A stretch of DNA of 64,000 bases from Salisaeta longa DSM 21114 (GTDB taxonomy: Bacteria; Bacteroidota; Rhodothermia; Rhodothermales; Salinibacteraceae), in the NCBI RefSeq assembly GCF_000419585.1, contig NZ_ATTH01000001.1, positions 2,829,001-2,893,000 of the forward strand, given 5' to 3'. Every line of letters starts with the position of its first letter. Position 1 is the first letter of the stretch. The position numbers and the translations under genes are program-made. Of the stretch, positions 7,891-17,113 are shown one piece after another. The notes beneath the pieces are model-generated. The model was not told the origin of the DNA and did no database searches. It worked only from the letters and a program-made list of their open reading frames with translations.

Positions 7891-10368
7891 ATGCAACGCT
7901 TTGCCTGGCTCATCCTCCTTTTGGGGATGGCCCCCATGCCTGTAGCCGCTCAAACCTGGGGCACGATAGAAGGAACGATTCGCAGCAGCAACAACCAAGC
8001 ACCGCTTCCCGGGGCCACGGTGCTCGTGGAGGGCACAAACTACGGCACGGCCACCAACCGCGCCGGACGCTACCGCCTGCGCGTGCCCACCGGCAGCTAC
8101 CGCCTGCGCTTCTCTTCGGTGGGGTACCAAACCGTCTACGATTCGGTGACGGTCACCGAGCAAACCACGCCGGTTGCGCACAACGTCGCGTTGCAGCCCC
8201 GCACGGTGGAAATGCAGGAGCTGACGGTGGAAAGCGACGAAGCGCCGAAGGCAGCGGGCGTATACACGCTCGATCCGGAAGAAATTGAGCGGATTCCCTC
8301 GCCCCTCAACGACGGCTTGCGGGCGCTGAAGGTGGTGCCTGGCGTGGCAACCAACAACGAGTTGTCCCACCAATATTCGGTGCGCGGCGGAGGATACAAC
8401 GAAAACCTGGTGTTCATCAATGGCTTTCAGGTGTTCATGCCGTTTCGGCCGCGGCAGGGCGAGCAGGAAGGCCTCAGCCTCGTCAACCCGGCGCTCGCGC
8501 AAAGCGTCACCTTCTACGCGGGCGGCTTCCCGGCGCGCTACGGCGGCAAACTGTCCTCGGCGCTCGATGTGCAATACTACCGGCCGGAGGATCAGCCGCT
8601 GACGGGACAGGCCGAGGTGTCGCTGTTTGACGTGAGCGCAAATGCGCGGTCGTCGGCCCTCAACGGCGATCTGGGGTGGACGCTGGGCGTTCGCCATGCG
8701 CGGCCGGGGCAGTTCTTTGCTACGCAGGAGTTGAAGGGCGATTACGATCCGCAGTTTACGGACGTGCAGGGCGCGCTGACGTATCGGCTGGCACCGGGCC
8801 ATCAGATCGATGCGCTGGGCATTTGGGCCGATCATACGTTTCGGCTGGAGCCGGGCAACCGCAAGACCTACTTCGGCATCTTGAGTCTCGATCCGGAGAT
8901 TCCCTCGAACCTCCAGGCGTTGTGGGTGGATTACGAGGGCACGCGCCGCGACGGCTACACCACCCAGTTTGGCGGCATCCGGTTGTCGGACGACTGGACG
9001 GACCGTTTCTCCACGGAGCATGCGCTCGCGTACTTTGGGACGAAGGAGACGGAGGACTTCAACATCACCGGCCAAGCCGATCTGTTTCAGGTGGATCCCA
9101 CCGGCGACCCCGATTCCGGTGCGGGCCATGTGGGCATCGGCAGCTCACTCACCACAAACGTCGCCCATAACACCGTTTCGGTGAACACGCTCACCGGCCG
9201 GGGCCGCTACCAGTACACGCTCGACCGCCACGTCCTGGAGGCCGGATGGCACCTGCGCGGCCTCTCGTTCAACGATCGAATCAACGAACGGACCATCGCA
9301 ACCGCCCGCGTGCGCGACAATGGACGGACCGTGCAGCGGCGCATCGTAATCGACAGCCTGCAGGATCGCGCGTCGTTCAGCGAGTACCAGAGCGGCCTGT
9401 ACGTGCAGGATGCCATTGACGTACTGCCCGACCGTGACAAGCTGACCCTCACCGGCGGGTTGCGGGCGGATTACTTCTCGTTTAATGATGCGTGGACCGT
9501 GTCGCCCCGCCTGTCGCTGCGCTACACGCACTCCGATCAACTGACGCTCACTGGGGCGTGGGGCATCTACCACCAAAAGCCCACGTATCGCGAGCTCCGC
9601 GGCGCGCCCGATCCCGGCGAGTCAATCTTGGGGGCGCTGAACCGCGATATCCGGTCGCAGCGGGCGATGGAGTTTGTCCTGGGCGGTACCTACTTCATGC
9701 CCGACAAGCGTCTGTACCTGCGCGCTGAAACGTACTACAAGCGGCTGCGCCACCTTATCTCGTACCGCATCGACGATGTGCGCGTGGAGTATTCGGGCGA
9801 GAATGACACGCGCGGCTATGCCTATGGGCTCGATCTGCAGCTGCGTGGCGAGTTTGTGCCGGGCCTGGAGAGCTGGTTCAACTACAGCTTCTTGGTGACG
9901 CGGGAACGTTTTAAGGACCCGTTTCAAACGGCGTTTAACCAGGGGTTGAATCCGCGGCCGTCGGATCAACGGCATACCTTTTCGGCCTTCATCCAGGACT
10001 ACGTGCCGGGCGACAAGACGTGGAAGCTGCACATGCGCTTGCTGTACGGCAGCGGATTGCCCTACACGCCGCCCGTGCCGGGGCCGCGCGATCCATCGAC
10101 GGGGCAGGTGATTCAGGTGCCGGGGCCGCGCATGAACGGGCGGCTGCCGGCGTACCGTCGGGTGGATGTGGGCGCCGTGAAGCGGATTGCCCTCAGCGAC
10201 GCCCGCGCCCCCATGCACCTAAGCCTCAGCTTCGAGATCCTGAATCTCTTCGACATGACGAATACGGTGGGCTACTCGTGGTTTGTGGACGGCCGGGACA
10301 CCTGGACGCGCGTGCCCAAGCACCTTACCCCGCGTGCCATCAACGTAGGAGCGAAGCTGTCCTTCTAA
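7891..10368 (+). CDS. TonB-dependent outer-membrane receptor
   Basis: 825 residues with a signal peptide (1 to about 22, ending PVAAQ). A carboxypeptidase-regulatory-like Ig-type domain follows (about 25-110; GTIEGTI, PLPGATVLVEG, GRYRLRVP). The plug domain has LKVVPGV and YSVRGGGYNENLVFINGFQ, and FPARYGGKLSSALDV marks its end. The rest alternates aromatic and hydrophobic residues in a barrel pattern to a C-terminal phenylalanine (KLSF), as in TonB-dependent transporters of Bacteroidota. The substrate is unknown, and no SusD-like partner is adjacent, which argues against a classical glycan-utilisation pair. The start at 7891 is chosen because the signal peptide begins there, 63 bases inside the longest open frame. 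Confidence 0.92.
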   Translation: MQRFAWLILLLGMAPMPVAAQTWGTIEGTIRSSNNQAPLPGATVLVEGTNYGTATNRAGRYRLRVPTGSYRLRFSSVGYQTVYDSVTVTEQTTPVAHNVALQPRTVEMQELTVESDEAPKAAGVYTLDPEEIERIPSPLNDGLRALKVVPGVATNNELSHQYSVRGGGYNENLVFINGFQVFMPFRPRQGEQEGLSLVNPALAQSVTFYAGGFPARYGGKLSSALDVQYYRPEDQPLTGQAEVSLFDVSANARSSALNGDLGWTLGVRHARPGQFFATQELKGDYDPQFTDVQGALTYRLAPGHQIDALGIWADHTFRLEPGNRKTYFGILSLDPEIPSNLQALWVDYEGTRRDGYTTQFGGIRLSDDWTDRFSTEHALAYFGTKETEDFNITGQADLFQVDPTGDPDSGAGHVGIGSSLTTNVAHNTVSVNTLTGRGRYQYTLDRHVLEAGWHLRGLSFNDRINERTIATARVRDNGRTVQRRIVIDSLQDRASFSEYQSGLYVQDAIDVLPDRDKLTLTGGLRADYFSFNDAWTVSPRLSLRYTHSDQLTLTGAWGIYHQKPTYRELRGAPDPGESILGALNRDIRSQRAMEFVLGGTYFMPDKRLYLRAETYYKRLRHLISYRIDDVRVEYSGENDTRGYAYGLDLQLRGEFVPGLESWFNYSFLVTRERFKDPFQTAFNQGLNPRPSDQRHTFSAFIQDYVPGDKTWKLHMRLLYGSGLPYTPPVPGPRDPSTGQVIQVPGPRMNGRLPAYRRVDVGAVKRIALSDARAPMHLSLSFEILNLFDMTNTVGYSWFVDGRDTWTRVPKHLTPRAINVGAKLSF

Positions 10369-10438
10369 GCGGTGCCTGAAACGTGAGCGCGTAGTACGAT
10401 CTCCAGGTACGGACAGAAAGGCCCGACTGCGGAGATTG

Positions 10439-10528
10439 CGCCACAGGCATGACCTTCGGCCCCCCTTCCAGGATGACCTTGCGGCCTCGCCACAGGCATG
10501 ACCTTCGGCCCCCCTTCCGGGATGACCT
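10439..10528. repeat. Two-copy 41-bp direct repeat (period 49)
   Basis: Bases 10439-10479 recur at 10488-10528 with one mismatch in 41. The following bases (10545-10565), read on the minus strand, contain GTCATTGCGAGGAGCCGGAG. This resembles the short ATTGCGAGGAG-type intergenic repeats found in many bacterial genomes. The block occupies the gap between the TonB receptor and the convergent ispG gene and has no credible coding potential. Confidence 0.75.
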
Positions 10529-10666
10529 AAAGGCCCCCCGTCGCCTCCGGCTCCTCGCAATGACATCAAGCGTTGATCAAGAGGAGTGCTGGTGGTTCAG
10601 GGGGCCATTCGATTCGGTTCGCGCAACCGAAAAGCCCCTCGATCTGTGCGATCTGTCGCGCACTGC

Positions 10667-11827
10667 CTATCCCGTAGGCAGCTCCGGTGATTTGACAGCC
10701 GCCGCTTCGCCGCTCGTCTCTTCAGATGACGAGGCAGCGCCATCGCCCGCGGGGGCCGCGTCGTCGTCCCACGTTTCAATGGCATGCAGCACCGCGTCCA
10801 CGATCTCTTCCTCGGGGACCGTGCGCACCACCTCGCCGTGCTTGAACAGGTGCGCGCGCCCGCGTCCTAGCGACACGCCCAGGTCGGCGCCCGCCGCCTC
10901 GCCCGGACCGTTCACGGCACAGCCCATGAGGGCCACGTTCAGGTTTTTATCGAAGTTCTGCGCCATCACGGCCTCTTCCACCTCTTCCACAATGGAGAAC
11001 AAATCGCCCACCAGGCGGCCGCAGGTGGGGCACGCAATAATGTTTACGCCGGGCCGTCCGATGCCGAGGCTCTTGAGGATGCGGTGGCCCACCTTCACCT
11101 CCTCCACCGGATCGGTCGCCAGCGACACGCGGATCGTATCGCCGATGCCGTCCGCGAGCAGCGTGCCAATGCCTACGCTGCTCTTTACGGTGCCCGTTTG
11201 CAGCGAACCGCTCTCGGTGACGCCCAGGTGCAGCGGGTAGTCGGTGCGTTCGGCCACCAAGCGGTAGGCCTGAATCATGTAGAACACGTCGGAGTGCTTC
11301 ACCGAAATGACGATGTCCTCGAAGTCGTTGCGCCGGCACACCTCCACGTGGCGCATGGCGCTTTCGAACAGGGCCTCGGGCTTCGGGTAGCCGTACTTGT
11401 CCATGAGGTCCTTTTCGAGCGAGCCGGAGTTGACGCCGATGCGGATGGGGATGCCGGCCTCTTTCGCAGCGAGCAGCACCTCGCGCTCCCATTCCGGCTT
11501 GCCAATGTTGCCGGGATTGATGCGCACCTTGGCGACGCCCGCGTCGATGGCCTTGAGGGCGTACTGGTAGTTAAAGTGGATGTCCGCCACGATGGGCACC
11601 GTGCTGCCTTGAACGATGTCGGGCAGCGCGTCGGCATCCTCGGGGCGGGGCACAGCCACACGCACAATGTCGGCGCCGGCATCGGCCAGGCGCTGCACCT
11701 CGTCAAGGCAGGTGTCAACCTCATGCGTCTTGGAGACCGTCATGGACTGGACGGAGATGGGCGCGTCGCCCCCAATCTGAACGTCGCCAACCTGTACGGG
11801 GCGCGTGCTGCGGCGTGGACGATCCAT
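10667..11827 (-). CDS. ispG: 4-hydroxy-3-methylbut-2-en-1-yl diphosphate synthase
   Basis: 386 residues. IspG (GcpE) makes HMBPP from methylerythritol cyclodiphosphate in the MEP isoprenoid pathway, using a [4Fe-4S] cluster. The TIM-barrel part carries GGDAPISVQSMT, VPIVADIHFNY and RINPGNIG. Cluster ligands are seen as Cys266 and Cys269 (ACPTCGR), Cys303 (MGCAVNGPGE) and Glu310. The final 40 residues are an acidic, Ala/Ser-rich tail not needed for the fold. It is transcribed toward the TonB receptor. idi, a later isoprenoid gene, lies 33 kb away. The single-domain length matches the usual bacterial form rather than the long plant/Bacteroides type with an inserted domain. Confidence 0.97.
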   Translation of the reverse strand: MDRPRRSTRPVQVGDVQIGGDAPISVQSMTVSKTHEVDTCLDEVQRLADAGADIVRVAVPRPEDADALPDIVQGSTVPIVADIHFNYQYALKAIDAGVAKVRINPGNIGKPEWEREVLLAAKEAGIPIRIGVNSGSLEKDLMDKYGYPKPEALFESAMRHVEVCRRNDFEDIVISVKHSDVFYMIQAYRLVAERTDYPLHLGVTESGSLQTGTVKSSVGIGTLLADGIGDTIRVSLATDPVEEVKVGHRILKSLGIGRPGVNIIACPTCGRLVGDLFSIVEEVEEAVMAQNFDKNLNVALMGCAVNGPGEAAGADLGVSLGRGRAHLFKHGEVVRTVPEEEIVDAVLHAIETWDDDAAPAGDGAASSSEETSGEAAAVKSPELPTG

Positions 11828-12310
11828 GGTGCGGGAAGGTGTATGACAAAAGCAGTTCCAGCGCTGTGTACGAGGGCCAACGGCAGAGGCTCCGCGACTG
11901 GGCCGGGTGCGATGTTACGGAATCTGAACGTCAGGGCCCCTCGCGCTCACGTTGCTTTTTCGAGCACAGCCCAATCGAACCCGAACAACCAATTCCCGGC
12001 TGGATCGACACCGAACGTCCGAAGTTGCACACGCTGCTAGAAATTCACTACATTAGAACGCGTGCACACCGAAGAGCTCAGAGATCTGATCTTCACCTCA
12101 AGACGGATAGTACGATAGTACGGCAAGGGGCTCTGCGCGTGCTAGTCGTTGTGTGCAAGCCCGATGGCAAGAAACGTTGGATGGCTGTTACCCTCCATCC
12201 CGGATCATTTCCACCCGTAGACGGCATCAGAAGAAAAGATTCGTTCCTGTTGCCCAAGCGAAGTGACTCCGCAAACGAGGACGCAATCTCTCAAATAAGT
12301 CAGTTACAGC
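11828..12310. other. Intergenic region with a degenerate repeat end
   Basis: This 483-base gap lies upstream of both ispG and the nucleotidyltransferase gene. It contains a fragment resembling one end of the TIR element seen at 32.3 and 36.1 kb (11939-11971) and a short tandem GATAGTAC pair at 12106-12121. An open frame crosses part of it, but its product resembles no protein family and shows no usual codon pattern, so I do not call it. Confidence 0.45.
11939..11971 (-). repeat. Degenerate end of the TIR element
   Basis: Read on the minus strand, this stretch gives GGCTGTGCTCGAAAAAGCAA followed by CGTGAGCGCGAGG. That parallels the first ~35 bases of the element copies at 32287 and 36229 with a few substitutions. 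The rest of the element is not recognisable here. Probably a decayed or partial copy. Confidence 0.5.
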
Positions 12311-12658
12311 ATGCCCAACCCACACGCTCGTTCGACCCTCACACCGGCGGCCCACGCCGCGGTCCACGATGCGCGGGCTGCGCTCCAGGACCTCTACGGC
12401 GACCGCTTGCACCACCTGATCGTCTTTGGTTCGCAGGCCCGTGGCGAGGCTACGGTGAGCAGCGATGTTGATCTAGCGATTGTGCTCGACGGACCGGTAG
12501 ATGCCTACGCGGAATCCTGCCGCACGAGCGACGTGGTGGTTGATGCGGCGATTCATCACGGCGTGGCCCTGTCGATGCTGCATCTGAGCGCCAAGGAATT
12601 TGCTATCACGGAGCATTCATTGGTTGAAAAGATCAAAGCCGAGGGCATCACGCTTTGA
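12311..12658 (+). CDS. MNT-type nucleotidyltransferase (putative antitoxin)
   Basis: 115 residues of the small pol-beta-like nucleotidyltransferase fold. The signature GSQARG (40-45) is followed by SDVDLA (51-56) with two metal-binding Asp residues. The family transfers AMP or other nucleotides, and in HEPN/MNT modules it neutralises the HEPN partner. The gene overlaps the downstream HEPN gene by four bases (TTGA), so the two are translationally coupled. Start at the ATG 12311. Function as an antitoxin is inferred from the pairing. Confidence 0.88.
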   Translation: MPNPHARSTLTPAAHAAVHDARAALQDLYGDRLHHLIVFGSQARGEATVSSDVDLAIVLDGPVDAYAESCRTSDVVVDAAIHHGVALSMLHLSAKEFAITEHSLVEKIKAEGITL

Positions 12659-13035
12659 AACCACCCGAAGACGAGATTCAGGCTCTTATGCAGAAGGCGC
12701 ACCGTGCATTAAACGACGCACGGTTGCTGGTGGAGCACGCGCGGGCCGAGGCAGCTGTGAACCGAACGTACTACGCAGCATTCGATGCGGCACGGGCCCT
12801 ACTGCTCACAAAAGGAGAATCGCCATCTTCTCATTCGGGAGTGAAGGCGCGTTTTAACTACCACTTCGTACGCACGAATCAACTCGACCGCCAGCACGGA
12901 CGCACGCTCGCTGTCGCGGAAGACATGCGGAATCGAGCAGACTACAACGCGTTCTCCGTGTTCGACATCGAAGCAGCAACCGATATGCTTCACGACGTAG
13001 AGCAACTTGTCACGTCGGTAGCCAAACAGCTTTGA
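12655..13035 (+). CDS. HEPN domain protein, UPF0332-like
   Basis: 126 residues, mostly helical, with NRTYYAAFDAARALLLTKG (about 39-57), SHSGVKARFN and RNRADYNAFS, which are hallmarks of the UPF0332/COG1895 HEPN group. The RX4HXY motif of DUF86/HepT toxins is not present, so an RNase activity modified at that tyrosine cannot be assumed. The start is the TTG at 12655, overlapping the stop of the nucleotidyltransferase gene. Together they form a compact HEPN/MNT pair of the kind counted among toxin-antitoxin systems or nucleotide-binding regulatory pairs. Confidence 0.85.
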   Translation: MKPPEDEIQALMQKAHRALNDARLLVEHARAEAAVNRTYYAAFDAARALLLTKGESPSSHSGVKARFNYHFVRTNQLDRQHGRTLAVAEDMRNRADYNAFSVFDIEAATDMLHDVEQLVTSVAKQL

Positions 13036-13432
13036 ACCGGAAATGGGCGCTGTGAGCTGCTTTTTAGATCGGGATTGGCAACGAATTACCAACAGCTTAC
13101 AAAATCCACGGAGCACCGGTGACCAATCGGTGGCCATGATGCTGCGCGTCTTCTCTTGAGGCCATCTGAAAACAGAGCCCCCATCAACTGCTCATCCGCT
13201 CACGCAAGTTGAACCACGATTGCTTGTATCATTGGCGAGTCCTACACTGTACTGGCACAGCGTTCCCGCAGCAAGCGCCGACATTGTAGGTTGGTTGCAT
13301 GATTGTATCAAGATTCGGTGCGAACACGCCGGTTGGCTGGACACCGGTGCCTACAGCGGGTACGTTAACAAGTAGCTGCATTCCCCCCTCTCGCTTCTGT
13401 CGCACGACTGATTTCAAGCAAGGACGTACCGT
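13036..13432. other. Intergenic region upstream of the polysaccharide locus
   Basis: This 397-base gap precedes gmd and should carry the promoter of the locus. I see loose matches to a TAnnTTTG-like box (for example TATCATTGG near 13230) but none with a well-placed TTG element. There is no RfaH ops motif, riboswitch or convincing terminator. Confidence 0.4.
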
Positions 13433-14569
13433 ATGCCATCCGATAAAGAGATTACAAGCAAGATTCCTGCAGATCGTCCCGGCGCGCGCGGGGAGCGACC
13501 GGTTGCGCTCATCACCGGCGTCACGGGCCAGGACGGCTCCTATCTGGCCGAGCTGCTCCTGGAGAAAGGCTACGAGGTGCACGGCATTAAGCGGCGGGCC
13601 TCGCAGTTTAACACCGACCGCATCGATCACCTGTACGCCGATCCGCACGAAGACGACGTGCGGTTCTTTCTCCACTACGGCGACATGACCGATTCGTCGA
13701 ACCTGATCCGCATCGTGCAGGAGACCCAGCCGGACGAGATCTACAACCTCGCCGCGCAGAGCCACGTGCAGGTCAGCTTCGACAGTCCGGAGTACACCGC
13801 CGACGTGGATGCGCTGGGCACGTTGCGCCTGTTGGAAGCCATTCGCATTTTGGATCTGACGGACAAGACGCGGTTCTACCAGGCCTCCACGAGCGAGCTG
13901 TACGGCAAAGTGGTGGAGACGCCGCAGTCCGAGACAACGCCGTTTTATCCGCGGAGTCCATATGCGGCGGCAAAGCTGTATGCGTACTGGATCACGGTGA
14001 ACTACCGCGAGGCGTACGGCATCTACGCCTGCAACGGGATTCTCTTCAACCACGAGAGTCCGCGGCGCGGCGAGACCTTCGTGACGCGCAAGATCACGCG
14101 GGGGGCGGCGCGGATCACGCTCGGGCTGCAGGAGCGCTTGTACTTGGGCAACATGGACGCACAGCGCGACTGGGGCCACGCGCGCGACTACGTGGAAGGC
14201 ATGTGGCGGATGCTGCAGCAAGAGACCCCGGACGACTTTGTGTTGGCCACGGGGCAGACGACCACCGTACGGGAGTTTTGCACCCTGGCGTTTGCAGCCG
14301 CGGGCATCGAGCTCGCCTGGGACGGAACGGGCGAAGACGAGAAGGGCTACAACGCGGAGACCGGCGACTGCCTCATCGAGGTGGACCCGCGCTACTACCG
14401 TCCGACGGAGGTGGATCTGCTGCTCGGCGATGCGGAAAAAGCCCGCCAGCACCTAGAGTGGGCGCCGGCGACCTCGCTCGAAGCGATGACCCGCGAGATG
14501 GTGGAGCACGACATCAAGGAAGCCCGTCAATCAATGGCAGTACAAACCTCTACCCACACTCATGAGTAA
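13433..14569 (+). CDS. gmd: GDP-mannose 4,6-dehydratase
   Basis: 378 residues of the extended short-chain dehydrogenase family. GDP-mannose is converted to GDP-4-keto-6-deoxymannose, the precursor of GDP-fucose, GDP-rhamnose and related sugars. The NADP site is [12 protein letters not shown] (about 28-39). [14 protein letters not shown], the ASTSELYGK segment and the catalytic YAAAK are specific to GMD rather than to dTDP- or UDP-sugar enzymes. About 25 extra residues precede the fold. The stop overlaps rfbB by eight bases. No fcl, rmd or perosamine-type enzyme follows in this window, so the next step must be encoded elsewhere. Confidence 0.95.
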   Translation: MPSDKEITSKIPADRPGARGERPVALITGVTGQDGSYLAELLLEKGYEVHGIKRRASQFNTDRIDHLYADPHEDDVRFFLHYGDMTDSSNLIRIVQETQPDEIYNLAAQSHVQVSFDSPEYTADVDALGTLRLLEAIRILDLTDKTRFYQASTSELYGKVVETPQSETTPFYPRSPYAAAKLYAYWITVNYREAYGIYACNGILFNHESPRRGETFVTRKITRGAARITLGLQERLYLGNMDAQRDWGHARDYVEGMWRMLQQETPDDFVLATGQTTTVREFCTLAFAAAGIELAWDGTGEDEKGYNAETGDCLIEVDPRYYRPTEVDLLLGDAEKARQHLEWAPATSLEAMTREMVEHDIKEARQSMAVQTSTHTHE

Positions 14570-15614
14570 AACAATTGTAGTTACTGGCGGAGCGGGGTTT
14601 ATCGGGTCGGCGCTCGTACGGCACTTGATCGGGGAGACCGGCTACACAGTCGTCAATGTCGACAAGCTGACCTATGCTGGTCACCCGAGCACCGTCGCCC
14701 CGGTGGCCGACAGCCCACGCTACCACTTCGTGCAGGCTGACATCGCCGACGCCCAGGCCATGCGGCGCCTCTTCGCCGAGCATGCCCCCGACGCCGTGAT
14801 GCACCTGGCCGCCGAGTCGCACGTCGACCGCTCGATCGACGGCCCGACTGCCTTCATCGAGACGAACGTCGTGGGCACGTATACGCTCCTGGAGGCAGCC
14901 CGGAGCTACTGGGAGGCGCTCCCGGCTTCGAAACAGGCAGCCTTCCGTTTCTTGCACGTCTCGACCGATGAGGTTTTCGGCGAGCTGGGCGAAACGGGCT
15001 ACTTCTCGGAGGAGACGTCCTATGACCCGAGTTCACCGTACTCGGCCTCGAAGGCCTCATCGGACCATCTCGTGCGCGCCTGGCACCGGACCTACGGGCT
15101 GCCGGTCTTGATTACGAACTGTTCGAATAACTACGGCCCGTACCAGTACCCGGAAAAGCTGATTCCGGTGGTGATTCAGCATGCCTTGGAAGGCAAGCCG
15201 ATTCCGATCTACGGGCGGGGGGAGAACGTGCGCGACTGGCTCTACGTGGCGGACCACGTGCGGGCACTCGTGGCGGTGGTGGAGCAGGGTGCGGTGGGGG
15301 AGACGTACGCCATCGGGGGGCACAACGAGAAGCGCAACATCGAGGTCGTCGAGGCGATCTGCAAGCTCATGGACGAGCTGGTCGAGGCGCCGGCCGTGTC
15401 CGATCACGCCGACCTGATCGCGTTCGTCGAGGACCGTCCTGGGCATGACTACCGGTATGCGATCGACGCGTCGAAGATCGATCAGGATGTGGGGTGGCGG
15501 CCCGAAGAAAGCTTTGCGACGGGGCTGCGAAAGACAGTGCGGTGGTATCTCGCCCACCAGGACTGGTGCCGGCTCGTCTTACAAGAGAGGGAGGAAATCG
15601 AGGTGGAAGCGTAA
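14562..15614 (+). CDS. rfbB: dTDP-glucose 4,6-dehydratase
   Basis: 350 residues. The enzyme performs the second step of dTDP-L-rhamnose synthesis, forming dTDP-4-keto-6-deoxyglucose. The NAD site GGAGFIGS is at 9-16. [12 protein letters not shown], the active-site segment [10 protein letters not shown] with Asp-Glu, and YSASKAS with the catalytic Tyr/Lys are all RfbB-typical, as is [11 protein letters not shown]. It overlaps gmd by eight bases and heads the rfbBACD run. Its base composition is still high in G+C, like the chromosome, in contrast to genes further downstream. Confidence 0.97.
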   Translation: MSKTIVVTGGAGFIGSALVRHLIGETGYTVVNVDKLTYAGHPSTVAPVADSPRYHFVQADIADAQAMRRLFAEHAPDAVMHLAAESHVDRSIDGPTAFIETNVVGTYTLLEAARSYWEALPASKQAAFRFLHVSTDEVFGELGETGYFSEETSYDPSSPYSASKASSDHLVRAWHRTYGLPVLITNCSNNYGPYQYPEKLIPVVIQHALEGKPIPIYGRGENVRDWLYVADHVRALVAVVEQGAVGETYAIGGHNEKRNIEVVEAICKLMDELVEAPAVSDHADLIAFVEDRPGHDYRYAIDASKIDQDVGWRPEESFATGLRKTVRWYLAHQDWCRLVLQEREEIEVEA

Positions 15615-15659
15615 GGGGTCTCGTCGACTGCATCAACATTTAATTCAAAGCTATCTTCT

Positions 15660-16562
15660 ATGCCTTCGTCACGTAAAGGAATCATTCTCGCAGGCGGTGC
15701 GGGTACGCGGCTCTACCCGGTCACGCAGGCGCTCAGCAAGCAGCTGGTGCCGGTATATGACAAGCCGATGATTTACTACCCGCTTTCGACGCTGATGCTG
15801 GCAGGCATCCGAGATGTCCTGATTATTTCGACGCCGCACGACCTGCCGCACTTTGAGCAGCTGTTGGGAGACGGGAACCAGTGGGGCATGAATTTGCAAT
15901 ATGCCGAGCAGCCACGCCCCGAGGGGCTGGCGCAGGCCTTTATCATCGGGCGAGAGTTTGTCGGCAATGACCCCTCTTGCCTGATTCTCGGGGACAATAT
16001 TTTTTACGGACGCGGATTGCAAGTCATGTTGCACTCCGCTACCGCGCGTGATGAAGGAGCATCCGTCTTCGCCTACCGGGTGAAGGATCCGGAGCGATAC
16101 GGCGTGGTCGACTTCAACGAGGAAGGGCGCGCCCTCTCGATTGAGGAAAAACCGAAGCATCCTGCGTCGAACTATGCCGTCACGGGCCTCTATTTTTATG
16201 ACAACCAGGTGCTCGACATTGCGGCTTCGCTGGAGCCTTCGGCACGTGGAGAGCTGGAAATCACGGATGTCAACCGCCGGTACCTGGAGCGGGAGCAGCT
16301 CCATGTGGAGCATATGGGGCGTGGCATGGCTTGGCTGGACACGGGTACGCATGCGTCGCTTTTGCAGGCGGCCAACTTCGTGCAGACCATCGAGGAGCGG
16401 CAGGGCCTCAAAATTAGCTGCCCCGAAGAGATCGCCTGGCGCAAGGGGTGGATTTCAACAGATGATGTTGCCCGGATCGGCCATTCGATGAAAAACAACA
16501 ACTACGGGCAGTACCTGCTCGACCTCGTACAGCGTGAATTGATTGCCGAGGGGGAATTGTGA
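15660..16562 (+). CDS. rfbA: Glucose-1-phosphate thymidylyltransferase
   Basis: 300 residues. It joins dTTP and glucose-1-phosphate to give dTDP-glucose, the first step of dTDP-L-rhamnose synthesis. The nucleotide-binding signature [11 protein letters not shown] (12-22), [28 protein letters not shown] and the [10 protein letters not shown] segment match RmlA closely, and the length is typical. The stop overlaps rfbC by four bases (GTGA), implying translational coupling. Allosteric control by dTDP-rhamnose is known for the family. Confidence 0.97.
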   Translation: MPSSRKGIILAGGAGTRLYPVTQALSKQLVPVYDKPMIYYPLSTLMLAGIRDVLIISTPHDLPHFEQLLGDGNQWGMNLQYAEQPRPEGLAQAFIIGREFVGNDPSCLILGDNIFYGRGLQVMLHSATARDEGASVFAYRVKDPERYGVVDFNEEGRALSIEEKPKHPASNYAVTGLYFYDNQVLDIAASLEPSARGELEITDVNRRYLEREQLHVEHMGRGMAWLDTGTHASLLQAANFVQTIEERQGLKISCPEEIAWRKGWISTDDVARIGHSMKNNNYGQYLLDLVQRELIAEGEL

Positions 16563-17110
16563 CGGTAACCGAACTGAGCCTATCAGGAGTACTACTTATT
16601 GAGCCCGACGTCTATCGGGATGGCCGCGGCTATTTCATGGAAACGTGGAACCGACAGACATATGCCGAGCACGGACTGGACGTGGACTTCGTGCAGGACA
16701 ACCTTTCGTTTTCGAAGCATGGTGTGCTTCGTGGTCTGCACTTCCAGAATCCCTATCCGCAGGGTAAGCTCGTGTCGGTGTTGCGCGGGGAGGTTTTCGA
16801 CGTGGCTGTTGATCTCCGCGCCAACTCGGATACGTTTGGTTCATGGGAAGGCGTGACGCTGTCGGCAAACAACGGCCGGCAGCTCTACGTGCCAGAAGGG
16901 TTTGCGCACGGTTTCGTCGTAACGAGTGCGGATGCCCTCTTCCACTATAAATGCACGAATGCCTATCACCCCGAGGCCGAAGGGATCGTACGGTGGGATG
17001 ATCCGGAGATTGACATTACGTGGCCAGTGAGCGATCCCGTCCTCTCAGATCGTGATGCTGCCGCGCCGCGCCTGAGAGAGATTGATGCATTTCAGACGTC
17101 AATGGTTTAG
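16559..17110 (+). CDS. rfbC: dTDP-4-dehydrorhamnose 3,5-epimerase
   Basis: 183 residues of the RmlC cupin family, the third enzyme of dTDP-L-rhamnose synthesis. Visible signatures are [10 protein letters not shown], the catalytic His61 in [15 protein letters not shown] and PEGFAHGF. The acceptor Tyr region is [13 protein letters not shown] start overlaps the rfbA stop, and the next gene follows after three bases. Length and motif order are normal. Confidence 0.96.
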   Translation: MTVTELSLSGVLLIEPDVYRDGRGYFMETWNRQTYAEHGLDVDFVQDNLSFSKHGVLRGLHFQNPYPQGKLVSVLRGEVFDVAVDLRANSDTFGSWEGVTLSANNGRQLYVPEGFAHGFVVTSADALFHYKCTNAYHPEAEGIVRWDDPEIDITWPVSDPVLSDRDAAAPRLREIDAFQTSMV

Positions 17111-17113
17111 CCC

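Noticed and set aside
11815-12471. Open frame in the gap between ispG and the nucleotidyltransferase gene
   Set aside because: It starts inside ispG, runs through a repeat fragment, ends inside another gene and shows no recognisable domain.
12311-13035. Type VII (MntA/HepT) label for the intact HEPN/MNT pair
   Set aside because: The HEPN protein is UPF0332-like and lacks RX4HXY, so I kept the more general description.
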